Of a DNA stretch of 51,156 nt, positions 18,141 to 26,037 are shown one piece after another; the stretch's first letter is position 1; each line of letters begins with the position of its first letter. The notes beneath the pieces were generated by a model. It saw nothing but the letters and a program-made list of their open reading frames with translations. It ran no database searches and was not told the DNA's origin. A program made the translations under genes and the position numbers. This DNA comes from Candidatus Caccousia avicola (GTDB lineage Bacteria > Bacillota > Clostridia > Oscillospirales > Acutalibacteraceae), in NCBI GenBank assembly GCA_018712435.1, contig DVGZ01000042.1:1-51156 (forward strand), written 5' to 3'.

Positions 18141-19924
18141 GTATCACAAAACGCACCTTTTTGATTGTCTGCTGCATGATTTCCGCCATCCTTCTGACGC
18201 TCAACACGGCTACCTATCTGCTGTTCCGCTATTCCATCACCCAGCATCTGATCACGTCGCAGGCCGCGATTGTGCAGGCGAACGTCCGGCTGAGCAGCGT
18301 TTTCACGCAGACGGTGGATCAGCTCACCTACGAATACACCAGTGACGAACAGCTCGGAATTTTGCTGAGCAAGCCCATCGGGCAGGATGAGCTGACGGAT
18401 CTCAATACGAAATATTCGCTGAATAACTGTCTGGCTTCCCAGCTGTACGCGCAGTCTCTGCTTTTGAACAACGGGTTTCAGGTGGAGCTGTATGTTAATC
18501 CGGAGCTTCCCGTCAGCGATCTGTTTCTTGCGGCCAACACGATTGCCAACGTCAGCAATGTGTTCAGCGGGGAGATGGTGGCCGATGAAGAATGGTATCG
18601 GAACGCGCTGGAACGCAGAAGCGGACAGTATATTTTTGTGGATGAGGAGCAGTCCCGTCTCTGTTTTGCCTGCAAGCTGCAAAACAGCTTCTACACCGGC
18701 CCGCATCAGAAGGAGGGTGTGGGAGTGCTTTTGGGAAGTATTCCCATTTCCCAGATCCCCCGGCTGCTTTCCCTTGTGCCGGTCACGGAGCACAGCGGCT
18801 TTCTCCTGCTCAACGATCAGGGAAAGCAGGTGTTTTGTTCGGAGGATTTGAAGGAGCTTGCCGTCTCGGATGTTTCGTTTGTTCCCACGGAGCTCAGTAC
18901 GCAGATGGTGATCGGGGACGAGCAGTATTTGTGCAGCTCCCGGGAGCTGCAATGGGGGCTGCGGCTGGTTTTTCTCACGCCCTACCGCGATATCAGCCAC
19001 CAGGTCTGGCTCATGATGTCGCCCTATCTGATTTGCTCCGCTGTTTTTATGGTGCTCGGCATTGTTCTGTCGCTGGTGCTGTCCACGGGCGTGTCAAAGC
19101 CGGTGGTGCAGTTTACCAAAAAGCTGGAAGCCATTCAGGATACGCGCGGCGTCCACTGGGACGATGCCTGCGTGCAGGGGTCTTTGGAAATCCAGAGACT
19201 CAACCGCAGCTTCGGCAGCCTGCTCCAGCGCATCAACGCGCTGATTGAGGAGGTGCGGGAGAAGGAAAATCTCAAAAGGGAAAGCGATCTGCGTGCTTTG
19301 CAGGCGCAGATCAATCCCCATTTCATGCTCAACGCGATGAATGCGGTCAATTATATGGCGCTTGAGCGGGAGCAGGATGATATTGCCGCCACGGTGGATT
19401 CCATCGCCAGCCTGATGCGGTACAGCATCACCGAGCCGGACAGCTTGGTGACGGTGAGCACCGAGCTGGACAATATCCGGGAATATATTTCCGTCTATGT
19501 TCTCCGGTTCCGTCAGGAAATCCATCTGGAACTTCTGCCGGGCCTGCCTGCCGATCAGGTGGTGATTCCGAAGTTTACCTTGCAGCCGCTCGTGGAAAAT
19601 TCCATGCGCCACGGGATTACCCGGCAGGACACGGGAATTACGGTGTTCATCCGCTCCTATGAGGAGAACGGGGAGCTTCGGGTGGACGTGACGGACACCG
19701 GCGCGGGAGCGGACGCGGAAAAGCTCAACGATTACCTGGACTATAAGAAGGTGGATTTGCAGGTTACCCACGGCTTTGGCATCCGCAATGTAAACGAAAG
19801 GCTGAAGCTTCGTTTTCCGGACTGCGGCAATCTGCGGTATCTGAACTACGACGGAAAAAGGCTGCTGGCGAGAATCACACTCCCCGCCGCCTCCGCTCAT
19901 CCGGTTTCCGGAGGCGGCGCATGA
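18137..19924 (+). CDS. YesM-type sensor histidine kinase
   Basis: A 595-residue membrane kinase. First transmembrane helix at about 7-29, an extracellular sensing region of about 260 residues, second helix at about 296-318, a HAMP-like linker with coiled coil, then the LytS/YesM-type kinase core. H395 in LQAQINPHFMLNAMNAV is the phosphorylated histidine, and the ATP-binding part carries VENSMRHGI (N box), DTGAGAD and GFGIRNVNERL. It pairs with the overlapping response regulator. Such systems usually sense extracellular sugar, often with a binding protein. Here they likely report presence of the glycan taken up by the divergent importer. Confidence 0.93.
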   Translation: MSITKRTFLIVCCMISAILLTLNTATYLLFRYSITQHLITSQAAIVQANVRLSSVFTQTVDQLTYEYTSDEQLGILLSKPIGQDELTDLNTKYSLNNCLASQLYAQSLLLNNGFQVELYVNPELPVSDLFLAANTIANVSNVFSGEMVADEEWYRNALERRSGQYIFVDEEQSRLCFACKLQNSFYTGPHQKEGVGVLLGSIPISQIPRLLSLVPVTEHSGFLLLNDQGKQVFCSEDLKELAVSDVSFVPTELSTQMVIGDEQYLCSSRELQWGLRLVFLTPYRDISHQVWLMMSPYLICSAVFMVLGIVLSLVLSTGVSKPVVQFTKKLEAIQDTRGVHWDDACVQGSLEIQRLNRSFGSLLQRINALIEEVREKENLKRESDLRALQAQINPHFMLNAMNAVNYMALEREQDDIAATVDSIASLMRYSITEPDSLVTVSTELDNIREYISVYVLRFRQEIHLELLPGLPADQVVIPKFTLQPLVENSMRHGITRQDTGITVFIRSYEENGELRVDVTDTGAGADAEKLNDYLDYKKVDLQVTHGFGIRNVNERLKLRFPDCGNLRYLNYDGKRLLARITLPAASAHPVSGGGA

Positions 19925-19953
19925 TTTTCATGCGTTTCAATGCCGGAGACGTC

Positions 19954-20019
19954 TTGACATTTTTGAAAAAGATCTTATAATAATTTCATGATAGTGAAAT
20001 TGTTTCATTTCAATTTCAC
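19954..20019 (+). promoter_or_regulatory. Promoter and palindromic operators of the Xaa-Pro peptidase gene
   Basis: TTGACA (19954-19959), 16-base spacer, TATAAT (19976-19981). Immediately downstream AATTTCA-TGATAG-TGAAATT (19982-20001) is a perfect inverted repeat. A second perfect repeat, GTGAAATTG with CAATTTCAC (19994-20002 and 20011-20019), overlaps it. The same ATTTCA-N6-TGAAAT arrangement recurs near the XRE regulator and dehydratase promoters. Placement just after the -10 suggests repression. The XRE-cupin protein at 20674-21261 is the likely ligand (inference). Confidence 0.7.
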
Positions 20020-20070
20020 AAAACTCTCAGACAGGGCTGATTTTTATTCCAGTGAAAAGAGGACGATGAA

Positions 20071-20610
20071 ATGGAAGCATCATTCTATCAGGCAAACCGG
20101 AAAGCTCTCCTTGACTTTCTGCCGGACAATTCCGCGGCCGTGCTGTTTTCGGGCCATGCGCCCCGCCAGTCCGCGGACGCTTACTATCCCTTCTTTTGCA
20201 GCCGCAATTTCCTGTACCTCACGGGTGTGGATTTTGAAGGCTTTGTCCTGTACATGTTCTCGATCATCAAGCCCGGCATGCCGATGGCTTCCGTCGACCA
20301 GACGGCGAGGAAATACTGCTTCGAGCAGCTCAAAGCGATCGGAAAGCTTCAGTCCTACGACGAGATCGGAAAATACATGTGGCACGGCGGGGCGCATCAT
20401 GTGGGCTTTGACGTGCACGACGATGTGGATATGACGCATCCCGTCGCGCCCGGCATGGTGTTCTGCGTTGATATCGGTATTTACGACGAGGACAGCGGGA
20501 TTGGCTTCCGCCTGGAGGACAACTGCCTTGTGACGGAGAACGGCTGCGAGAATCTTTCCGCTTCCATCCCGAGAAAGCTGGAGGACATCGAAGCCGCTAT
20601 GGCAAAATAA
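20071..20610 (+). pseudogene. M24 Xaa-Pro aminopeptidase, internally deleted in frame
   Basis: A 179-residue frame. Residues 1-60 (FYQANRKALLDFLPDNSAAV through NFLYLTGVDFEGFVL) match the start of the aminopeptidase-P N domain. From about residue 61 (YMFSIIKPGMPMASVDQ) it continues with the second half of the M24 catalytic domain, including WHGGAHHVGFDVHD and the C-terminal GIGFRLEDNCLVTENGCENL. Family members have about 410-440 residues, so roughly 230-240 are missing, including the first metal-binding aspartates. It is unlikely to be an active peptidase. Start codon, ribosome site (AGAGGA) and a strong promoter are intact. It sits beside hydroxyproline genes, as expected for a proline-peptide enzyme. 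Confidence 0.85.
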
Positions 20611-20617
20611 AAGAAAT

Positions 20618-20670
20618 GCCGCTCCACGCTGCACTCCCCGAAAGGGGGGCGCGCCGTGGGCGGCGTTTTT
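20618..20670 (+). terminator. Intrinsic terminator after the peptidase remnant
   Basis: GCCGCTCCACG (20618-20628) pairs with CGTGGGCGGC (20655-20664), with an inner CCCC-GAAA-GGGG hairpin, followed by TTTTT at 20666-20670. It ends right next to the stop codon of the convergent XRE gene. Confidence 0.75.
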
Positions 20671-20673
20671 GCG

Positions 20674-21261
20674 TCAGGATCCTTCCTGCGTGTTCAGAGG
20701 ATTGGGTGTGTTGATAGTCAGAATTTTGGCGTTCCGTGAGGTGTGATTGGCCCAGTTGTGCCGCTGGGTGGAAGAAATGTGAATGGAATCTCCCGGGTAC
20801 AGAAGGTAGCGCGAATTTTCGAGAAAGAAGGTGACGACGCCTTCCAGCACATAGACGAATTCCTCGCCCTCATGGCAATACAGCTCAATGTCGTCCTCCT
20901 GACCGGAATCCAGCGGCAGAAGGGTAAAGACGCGGGGGAGCATCTGCCGGGGAAGCTCGCTTGAACGCAGGATGCTCTGATAGATCCGGGGACTGATTTC
21001 CGTAAAGGACAGTTCCACCCCGTGGACGATGGGATCGGTTGTTTCACTGTGAATGGGATCCTTGAACAGCTCGGAAAGCGGGACCTCCAGAATGTGGGAA
21101 AGCTTTTCCAGGGAATCCAGCGCAATCGAGGAAAGCCCCCTCTCAAACTGGGACAGGAATCCGACCGAAAGGCCGCTTCCCTCGCTCAGCTGCTTGAGGG
21201 TCATCTTTTTTTCAATGCGCAGGTTTTTGACTTTTGTGCCAATGGCTGCATTGGTATCCAA
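20674..21261 (-). CDS. XRE-family regulator with C-terminal cupin domain
   Basis: A 195-residue regulator: XRE helix-turn-helix at about 5-65 (KVKNLRIEKKMTLKQLSEGS, then GLSVGFLSQFERG) and a cupin sensor at about 105-190 (CHEGEEFVYVLEGVVTFFLE, YPGDSIHISSTQRHNW). A TTG start at 21261-21259 is chosen because GGGAGGAG lies 7-8 bases upstream and homology starts there. A GTG 24 bases further upstream would place the ribosome site inside the gene. This family often controls amino-acid and polyamine use. It lies between the Xaa-Pro peptidase remnant and the hydroxyproline dehydratase genes, and a shared palindrome in all three promoter regions suggests it controls them and itself. Confidence 0.88.
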   Translation of the reverse strand: MDTNAAIGTKVKNLRIEKKMTLKQLSEGSGLSVGFLSQFERGLSSIALDSLEKLSHILEVPLSELFKDPIHSETTDPIVHGVELSFTEISPRIYQSILRSSELPRQMLPRVFTLLPLDSGQEDDIELYCHEGEEFVYVLEGVVTFFLENSRYLLYPGDSIHISSTQRHNWANHTSRNAKILTINTPNPLNTQEGS

Positions 21262-21336
21262 AGCACAGCTCCTCCCTTCCGGCACACAGGTTTTTTCGGG
21301 AGCGCCCTTGGTGCCGTAAAATGATATTGTATTTGA

Positions 21337-21390
21337 ATCATATCGGCTTCCCGGAAGAAAGTCAAGATGTGTATTTCACAAAAATGAAAT
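21337..21390 (-). promoter_or_regulatory. Promoter of the XRE gene with upstream palindromic operator
   Basis: Minus strand TTGACT (21365-21360), 17-base spacer, TATGAT (21342-21337). Just upstream of this promoter, ATTTCA-CAAAAA-TGAAAT (21373-21390) repeats the operator geometry of the peptidase promoter. A further half-site TGAAATT is at 21434-21440, toward the dehydratase promoter. Confidence 0.65.
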
Positions 21391-21471
21391 TGATTCTATG
21401 GAATTTGCGACAGGAGCAAAAATATGTCTTTTGTGAAATTGATATTACCGGGATGAAAGAAAGAAGAAGGC

Positions 21472-21500
21472 TTGACATTGCGGCGCGATGCTTTTATAAT
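21472..21500 (+). promoter_or_regulatory. Consensus SigA promoter of the hydroxyproline gene cluster
   Basis: TTGACA (21472-21477), exactly 17 bases, TATAAT (21495-21500): a perfect consensus promoter about 80 bases upstream of the activase start. Such strength usually needs a repressor. The operator-like half-site at 21434-21440 lies upstream. Confidence 0.8.
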
Positions 21501-21578
21501 CAGATTCATAAGAGTGAATAATTTTAAAAATATTTTTTGTTTTGTCAAAATTTCAGGGCGGAAAGAGGAGACGGAAGG

Positions 21579-22850
21579 ATGGCCAGCCTGCCTGTTTTCA
21601 ATATCCAGAAGTATTGCATCCATGATGGGGATGGGATCCGCACCACGGTGTTTTTCAAGGGATGTCCCCTGCGGTGCGCCTGGTGCCACAATCCCGAAAG
21701 CCAGAAAGCGGAGCCGCAGCTTCTCTGGGATGCGGAGAAATGCACCCAGTGCGGCGCATGCGCGGCGGTTTGTCCGCAGGGAGCGGCGGGGGAGAGCGTC
21801 CGCGTGAACCGGGAGCGATGCCGTTCCTGCGGCGTCTGCGTCCAGGCGTGCCCGGCGGGAGCGCGCCAGCTTTCGGGAAAGGGGATGAGCCCGGAGGAGA
21901 TTGTGGAAACGGCGAAAAAGGATTTGATGTTTTATGAGCAGTCGGGAGGCGGCGTGACGCTTTCGGGCGGCGAGGTGATGGCCGCGGAGCCGTTTAACGA
22001 GGTGGTCCGGCTGTGCCGTCTGCTGCACGAGGAGGGGATCTCCGTTTTTGTGGATACCTGCGGCATGACGCCCTATGAACGATTTGACGCGATCCGGGCA
22101 TATACCGATTGCTTTCTTTATCTGATTCTCGACTGCATGGACGACATGAAGCTGCTCCAGCCCAGCTCGAACGTGCAGATCAGCCGCAAAACGCCGCAGA
22201 AATTCCTGCTGCGCGCCTGCGAAATCAGCCGCAAGGGCTGGGGGCAGCCCGCGTTCTATAACACGGAAGCCATTTTGCAGGAGCTTCTGGCCGCCGGTAA
22301 ATCCATCGAGGACGCGCGGCGCGGCGGAACGAGCGGCTGCGTGGAGACGGGAGCCTTCGGAAACGAGGCGTATATTCTGACAGGTTATTTCAATCTGCCA
22401 AAAATTCTTGAATTGACGCTCTATAACGGGTATGATTATGTAGCGGACCGGCAGCTGGGCCTGCCGCTGGGCAGCGCGGAGGATTTTCATTCCTATGAAG
22501 AGCTGCTGGACGCGTATCACAAGCAGATCGATTATTTCCTCGACATCAAGATGAAGGGCAGCAACATCATCGAGAGCATTTATGCGAATTACATGCCGGT
22601 GCCGTTCCTGTCGATCATCACAAACGACTGCATCTCCAAGGGCAAGGATTACAACGCGGGCGGCGCCCGTTACAACACCAGCTATTTGCAGGGCGTCGGC
22701 ATCGGTACGGTGACGGACTGCCTCGCGGCGATCCGCTATCAGGTTTACCAGGAGAAGAACATCCCGATGAAGGAGCTGCTTCGCGCTATGCGGGAGGATT
22801 TTGCAAACGACCCGCAGATTCCTCAGCCTGGTGCAGAATTTCAGCCCTAA
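21579..22850 (+). pseudogene. Glycyl-radical activase (N-term) fused by deletion to hydroxyproline-dehydratase-like enzyme (middle)
   Basis: Residues 1 to about 180 are a glycyl-radical-enzyme activase: radical SAM motif GCPLRCAWCHN (CX3CX2C), two 4Fe-4S sites (CTQCGACAAVCP and CRSCGVCVQACP) and GGGVTLSGGEVMA. At about residue 181 (FLYL, near 22115-22125) the frame enters the middle of a PFL-like enzyme: DDMKLLQPSSNVQISRKTP, the active-site GTSGCVETG with C254, and GKDYNAGGARYN. The activase C terminus, its stop, and roughly the first 340 residues of the dehydratase are missing. The stop at 22850 is caused by a one-base insertion near 22821. HypD (trans-4-hydroxyproline dehydratase) is the best match because proC follows directly, but other glycyl-radical dehydratases are possible. 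Confidence 0.8.
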
Positions 22851-23412
22851 ATACGGCAACGACGACGACTTTGCCGACAGCATCATGCAGGACGTGTTCG
22901 GCTATTACCAGCAAGCGGTCACGGGCCGTCCCAATCAGCGCGGCGGCTCCTACCGGATCAACATGCTGCCGACCACCTGCCATGTGTATTTCGGAGAGGT
23001 CATGCTGGCGAGCGCGAACGGCAGGCGGGCGCATAAACCCGTGAGCGAGGGCATCTCCCCGGAGAAGGGCGCCGATACGCACGGCCCGACGGCGGTGCTG
23101 CGTTCCTGCGCGAAGATGGACCACATCCGCACGGGCGGCACGCTGCTGAACCAGAAGTTCACGCCTTCCGTGGTGGCGGGTGAGACAGGGCTGATGCAGA
23201 TGGCCAACCTGATCCGCACCTATTTCAACATGGACGGCCATCACATCCAGTTCAACGTGATCGATCGGCAGACGCTTCTGGACGCGCAGGCGCATCCGGA
23301 GGAGTATAAGGATCTGATTGTGCGTGTCGCGGGCTACAGCGATCATTTCCGCAATCTGAGCAAGGCTTTGCAGGATGAGATTATCGCGCGCACCGAGCAG
23401 TCCTTCGCCTGA
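22822..23412 (+). pseudogene. Glycyl-radical dehydratase (HypD-like), C-terminal part after frameshift
   Basis: Continuation of the preceding gene one frame over: LSLVQNFSPKYGNDDDFADS follows naturally on MREDFANDPQI if one C near 22821 is removed. It contains the PFL-like C-terminal domain (SEGISPEKGADTHGPTAVL) and the glycyl-radical loop VRVAGYSDHF, whose Gly (codon 23332-23334) would carry the radical. Ends QDEIIARTEQSFA as in full-length family members. Without the N-terminal third and with the frameshift the protein is unlikely to be made whole. It is followed after 50 bases by proC, the arrangement known for hydroxyproline reduction to proline. Confidence 0.82.
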
Positions 23413-23462
23413 TGGAAGAAGGGGCGCGAAAGCGGCGGACGGCAGAAAAAGGAGGAACAGCG

Positions 23463-24266
23463 ATGAAAATCGGATTTATAGGCTGTGGAAACATGGCAAA
23501 AGCAATGATTGGCGGAGTGATCCGCAGCGGTGTGTGCCAAAAGGAGGAGATCCTGGCCTCCGACGCATTTGCTCCCGCCCGGAGCGCCGCGGCGGAATCG
23601 CTCGGCATCCATGTCACCGAGAGCAATACCGAGGTGGCGGAGAAAACGGAGATTCTCGTGCTGGCTGTGAAGCCTCAGTTTTATGAGGAGGTAACGGAGG
23701 AGATCCGCGGCAGCCTGCATGAGAACCAGCTTGTTGTGACGATTGCGCCGGGCAAGACGCTTGCCTGGCTGGAGGAACACCTCGGAAAAGAAACCGCGAT
23801 CGTGCGCACCATGCCTAATACACCCGCCATGGTGGGGGAGGGCGTGACGGCCATGTGCCCGAACGCCATGGTGACACAGCAGCAGCTTGCCGCGTGCCGG
23901 GCGCTGCTGGAAAGCTTCGGTCGCGCGGAGCAGATCCCGGAGCGGCTGATGGACGCCGTGGTGGCGGTCAGCGGAAGCTCCCCCGCGTATGTGTTCCTTT
24001 TCATCGAAGCGATGGCGGACGCTGCCGTTGCCGAGGGGATGCCGCGCGCGCAGGCCTATTCCTTTGCCGCGCAGGCAGTGTTGGGCAGCGCGAAGATGGT
24101 GCTGGAAACGGGTAAGCATCCCGGCGAGCTGAAGGACATGGTTTGTTCTCCGGCCGGCACGACCATTGAGGCGGTGCAGGTGCTGGAGGAAACCGGCCTG
24201 CGCAGCAGCGTGATGCAGGCCATGCGCGTCTGTGCGGAAAAATCCCGTTCCATGGGCGGAAAATAA
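23463..24266 (+). CDS. proC: Pyrroline-5-carboxylate reductase
   Basis: NAD(P)H-dependent reductase (267 aa) turning delta-1-pyrroline-5-carboxylate into proline. The Rossmann motif is GFIGCGNMAKAMIGG (4-18). Family signatures include VLAVKPQ, RTMPNTPAMVGEGVTAM, the SGSSPAYVFLFIEAMADAAV segment and the C-terminal SPAGTTIEAVQVLEE. Full length. AAGGAGG lies just before the ATG. Here it would complete the HypD route: hydroxyproline dehydratase yields pyrroline-5-carboxylate, which ProC reduces. It is intact although the dehydratase upstream is broken, perhaps because it also serves proline synthesis. Confidence 0.95.
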   Translation: MKIGFIGCGNMAKAMIGGVIRSGVCQKEEILASDAFAPARSAAAESLGIHVTESNTEVAEKTEILVLAVKPQFYEEVTEEIRGSLHENQLVVTIAPGKTLAWLEEHLGKETAIVRTMPNTPAMVGEGVTAMCPNAMVTQQQLAACRALLESFGRAEQIPERLMDAVVAVSGSSPAYVFLFIEAMADAAVAEGMPRAQAYSFAAQAVLGSAKMVLETGKHPGELKDMVCSPAGTTIEAVQVLEETGLRSSVMQAMRVCAEKSRSMGGK

Positions 24267-24485
24267 TCATGCGAAATCCGATATGCAACGCGCTTTTTGA
24301 AAGAATTATACATTTTTAAAATAGACAGTGTGTTTTACACTCGGAGAATATAGGGCGCATGGGCAAGGTAAAGTGTTGCAAAAAATGAAAAAATAGAGAT
24401 TTTTTGTCTGCCTTAGGGAAGAAATGTAAATTTTGTCTGCAAATATAGAGAATTTAGCTAAAAATGCTTTTTCTTGTTCTTGCTC
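24267..24485. other. AT-rich intergenic stretch without a gene
   Basis: No coding potential recognised. A short AGTGT-GTTTT-ACACT repeat near 24327-24341 is a weak hairpin that might end the proC transcript. TTTTGTCTGC occurs twice (about 24402-24411 and 24432-24441), without an obvious role. Confidence 0.4.
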
Positions 24486-24514
24486 TTGTACTCTTTCGTA
24501 GAGGGTGGTATACT
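24486..24514 (+). promoter_or_regulatory. SigA promoter of a short intergenic transcript
   Basis: TTGTAC (24486-24491), 17-base spacer, TATACT (24509-24514). No gene of any size follows before the terminator at 24628, so it should drive a small RNA. Confidence 0.6.
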
Positions 24515-24520
24515 GTTTTT

Positions 24521-24672
24521 CATGAGGAATCGCCTCTGCTTTTGAATGGCGCAAGACTTCAGTGAGGAGTGCGGGGAACCGGAAAAGATCCTTTCGCGGT
24601 ATCCAAATGAATAAAAGCAGCCAAAAAGGGCTTGCTGTCTGCTTTTTGCAGACAGCAAGCCCTTTTGTTCTT
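24521..24672 (+). ncRNA. Candidate small RNA of about 150 nucleotides
   Basis: The region between the promoter at 24486-24514 and the terminator ending near 24672 has no plausible open frame but folds well. GAGG-AATCG-CCTC is near the 5' end. A long irregular hairpin at 24575-24604 pairs GGA/TCC, ACCG/CGGT (bulged A) and GAAAAG/CTTTC. The 15-bp terminator stem closes the 3' end. I do not recognise it as 6S, SRP, tmRNA or a known riboswitch. It reads toward the convergent lacI-type gene but stops just before it. Confidence 0.4.
24628..24672. terminator. Bidirectional intrinsic terminator
   Basis: Perfect 15-bp stem, GGGCTTGCTGTCTGC (24628-24642) with 24648-24662, loop TTTTT, flanked by AAAAA on the left and TTTTGTTCTT on the right. 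It serves the candidate small RNA on the plus strand and the lacI-type gene on the minus strand. Confidence 0.85.
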
Positions 24673-24690
24673 GTGGGGATGCGCAGGCTG

Positions 24691-25707
24691 TTATCGGACC
24701 TGTAAAACCGGAACCTTTCCGGGAGCCGTCCCGGTGGACTGGCGCACCACAAGCTGGGCGTGCAGCAGCAGCGTGCTGATGGGGACGCTGTTGAGCAGGC
24801 TGGAGAGGGCGTAAAAGGCGCTCTTTCCGAGCTGGGTGCGGTCCTGGCGGATGGTGGTCAGGGGCGGGGAGGTGTAGTCGCACAGCGGCAGGTCGTCGAA
24901 GCCCACAATGCTCAGATCGTCGGGCACGCGCAGTCCCAGCTCACGGCAGCGGATGATCAGCGTGTGCGCGAGCAGATCATGGGCACAGATGATCGCGGTC
25001 GCCTTCTGGTGCAGAAGGGAGGGCAGATGCTTTTGCAGGCACTCCGAAAAAAAGTAATCGCTTCCGGCGAGCGTATGATCGTCGGGAAGATCGTTTTTGC
25101 GCAGGGCGTGGAAGAACGCTCGATAGCGGATCTGGTTGATGTAGGATCCGAGACCGCCGCTGAGAAAACCGATTTTGCGGTGTCCCATGTTTTTCAGATA
25201 GGCCACCGCCAGATCCATTCCCTCGTTGTTGTCAACTCCCACATAGCAGGTGAAGGGGTTGGCGCGGATATAGTTGTCGAGAAGCACAGCGGGGGTGTGG
25301 CTGGTCTGGAGCTGATGCAGCCAGACGTCCGCGAGGGAAAGCCCCAGAAAAAACGCGGCGGTGTAATTGTGCTGGAGCATGTATTCGTCATACGGGTAAT
25401 TTTTCTGTGTCTGCGCGTCCAGCGGAACACAGCAGACCTCAAAGCCGGCCGGTTCCGCGGCCTTGCGGAAGCCGATCACAATATCATAACCGAAGTCGGA
25501 CGGGGCGCTGTACCCCATGTTTTCGATGAAAAGGCACAGCTTTTTCGCTCCGCGCTTGCGCATGGAGCGGGAATAGCCAAGCTCCACCGCTGTTTCGAGG
25601 ACAGATTTTCGTAATGTTTCGCTGACGTCCGGGGCTCCGTTGAGCGCTTTGGAGACGGTTCCCTTGGAAATATTGAGTTTTTTTGCGATATCTTCAATTC
25701 TAGCCAT
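24691..25707 (-). CDS. LacI-family transcriptional regulator of the maltodextrin locus
   Basis: A 338-residue repressor: N-terminal LacI helix-turn-helix (IEDIAKKLNISKGTVSKALN, hinge helix VSETLRKSVLETAVELGYS) and a periplasmic-binding-protein-like sensor domain (YVGVDNNEGMDLAVAYLKNM, DLSIVGFDDLPLCDY, TTIRQDRTQLGKSAF). GAGGAA precedes the ATG. Divergent from malE/malF/malG and glucan hydrolase genes, so maltose or maltodextrin is the likely inducer. A 14-base motif is shared between its own leader and the mal promoter. It ends at a strong bidirectional terminator. Confidence 0.92.
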   Translation of the reverse strand: MARIEDIAKKLNISKGTVSKALNGAPDVSETLRKSVLETAVELGYSRSMRKRGAKKLCLFIENMGYSAPSDFGYDIVIGFRKAAEPAGFEVCCVPLDAQTQKNYPYDEYMLQHNYTAAFFLGLSLADVWLHQLQTSHTPAVLLDNYIRANPFTCYVGVDNNEGMDLAVAYLKNMGHRKIGFLSGGLGSYINQIRYRAFFHALRKNDLPDDHTLAGSDYFFSECLQKHLPSLLHQKATAIICAHDLLAHTLIIRCRELGLRVPDDLSIVGFDDLPLCDYTSPPLTTIRQDRTQLGKSAFYALSSLLNSVPISTLLLHAQLVVRQSTGTAPGKVPVLQVR

Positions 25708-25762
25708 GTGATTCCTCAGTCTGCGGGCGTTTGCCCTGTAACGTGGTGATAAAACCTATCTT

Positions 25763-25830
25763 TTTCGTGATGTTTCTGAACGGATTGTCAGAATATGTTT
25801 CATTATACCTCCCAACCGGAAAAAAAGCAA
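25763..25830 (-). promoter_or_regulatory. lacI-type gene promoter and putative auto-operator
   Basis: Minus strand TTGCTT (25830-25825), 17-base spacer, TATAAT (25807-25802). Downstream in the leader lies GAAACATCACGAAA (25776-25763), which matches the mal operator GAAACTTTACGAAA at 12 of 14 positions. The gap 25708-26037 (330 bases) holds these two divergent promoters and nothing else recognised. Confidence 0.55.
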
Positions 25831-25962
25831 ACTGAAAAAGCGAGCGCAGGGCAGTATGTTGAAAGTTTTAAACGGAATCCAAAGAGATAGGGGTGAAATG
25901 CACAAAGGAACTGGGGGCTCCTTGTGCATTAGGCAGAAAGTTACAAAATTATGAATTTATTC

Positions 25963-26015
25963 TTGACTGTATCGGCCAAAAGAGAGTATATTGAACTTGT
26001 CGAAACTTTACGAAA
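25963..26015 (+). promoter_or_regulatory. mal operon promoter with putative LacI-type operator
   Basis: TTGACT (25963-25968), 18-base spacer, TATATT (25987-25992), then GAAACTTTACGAAA (26002-26015) about where transcription starts. The operator also reads as a direct repeat CGAAAC at 26001-26006 and 26011-26016. A repressor bound here would block initiation. Confidence 0.6.
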
Positions 26016-26037
26016 CATATAAAAGGAGGAATCAGCG

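Noticed and set aside
25998-26004. TGTCGAA resembling a Spo0A box upstream of malE
   Set aside because: A 7-base match is expected by chance in 51 kb, and it overlaps the better supported LacI-type operator.
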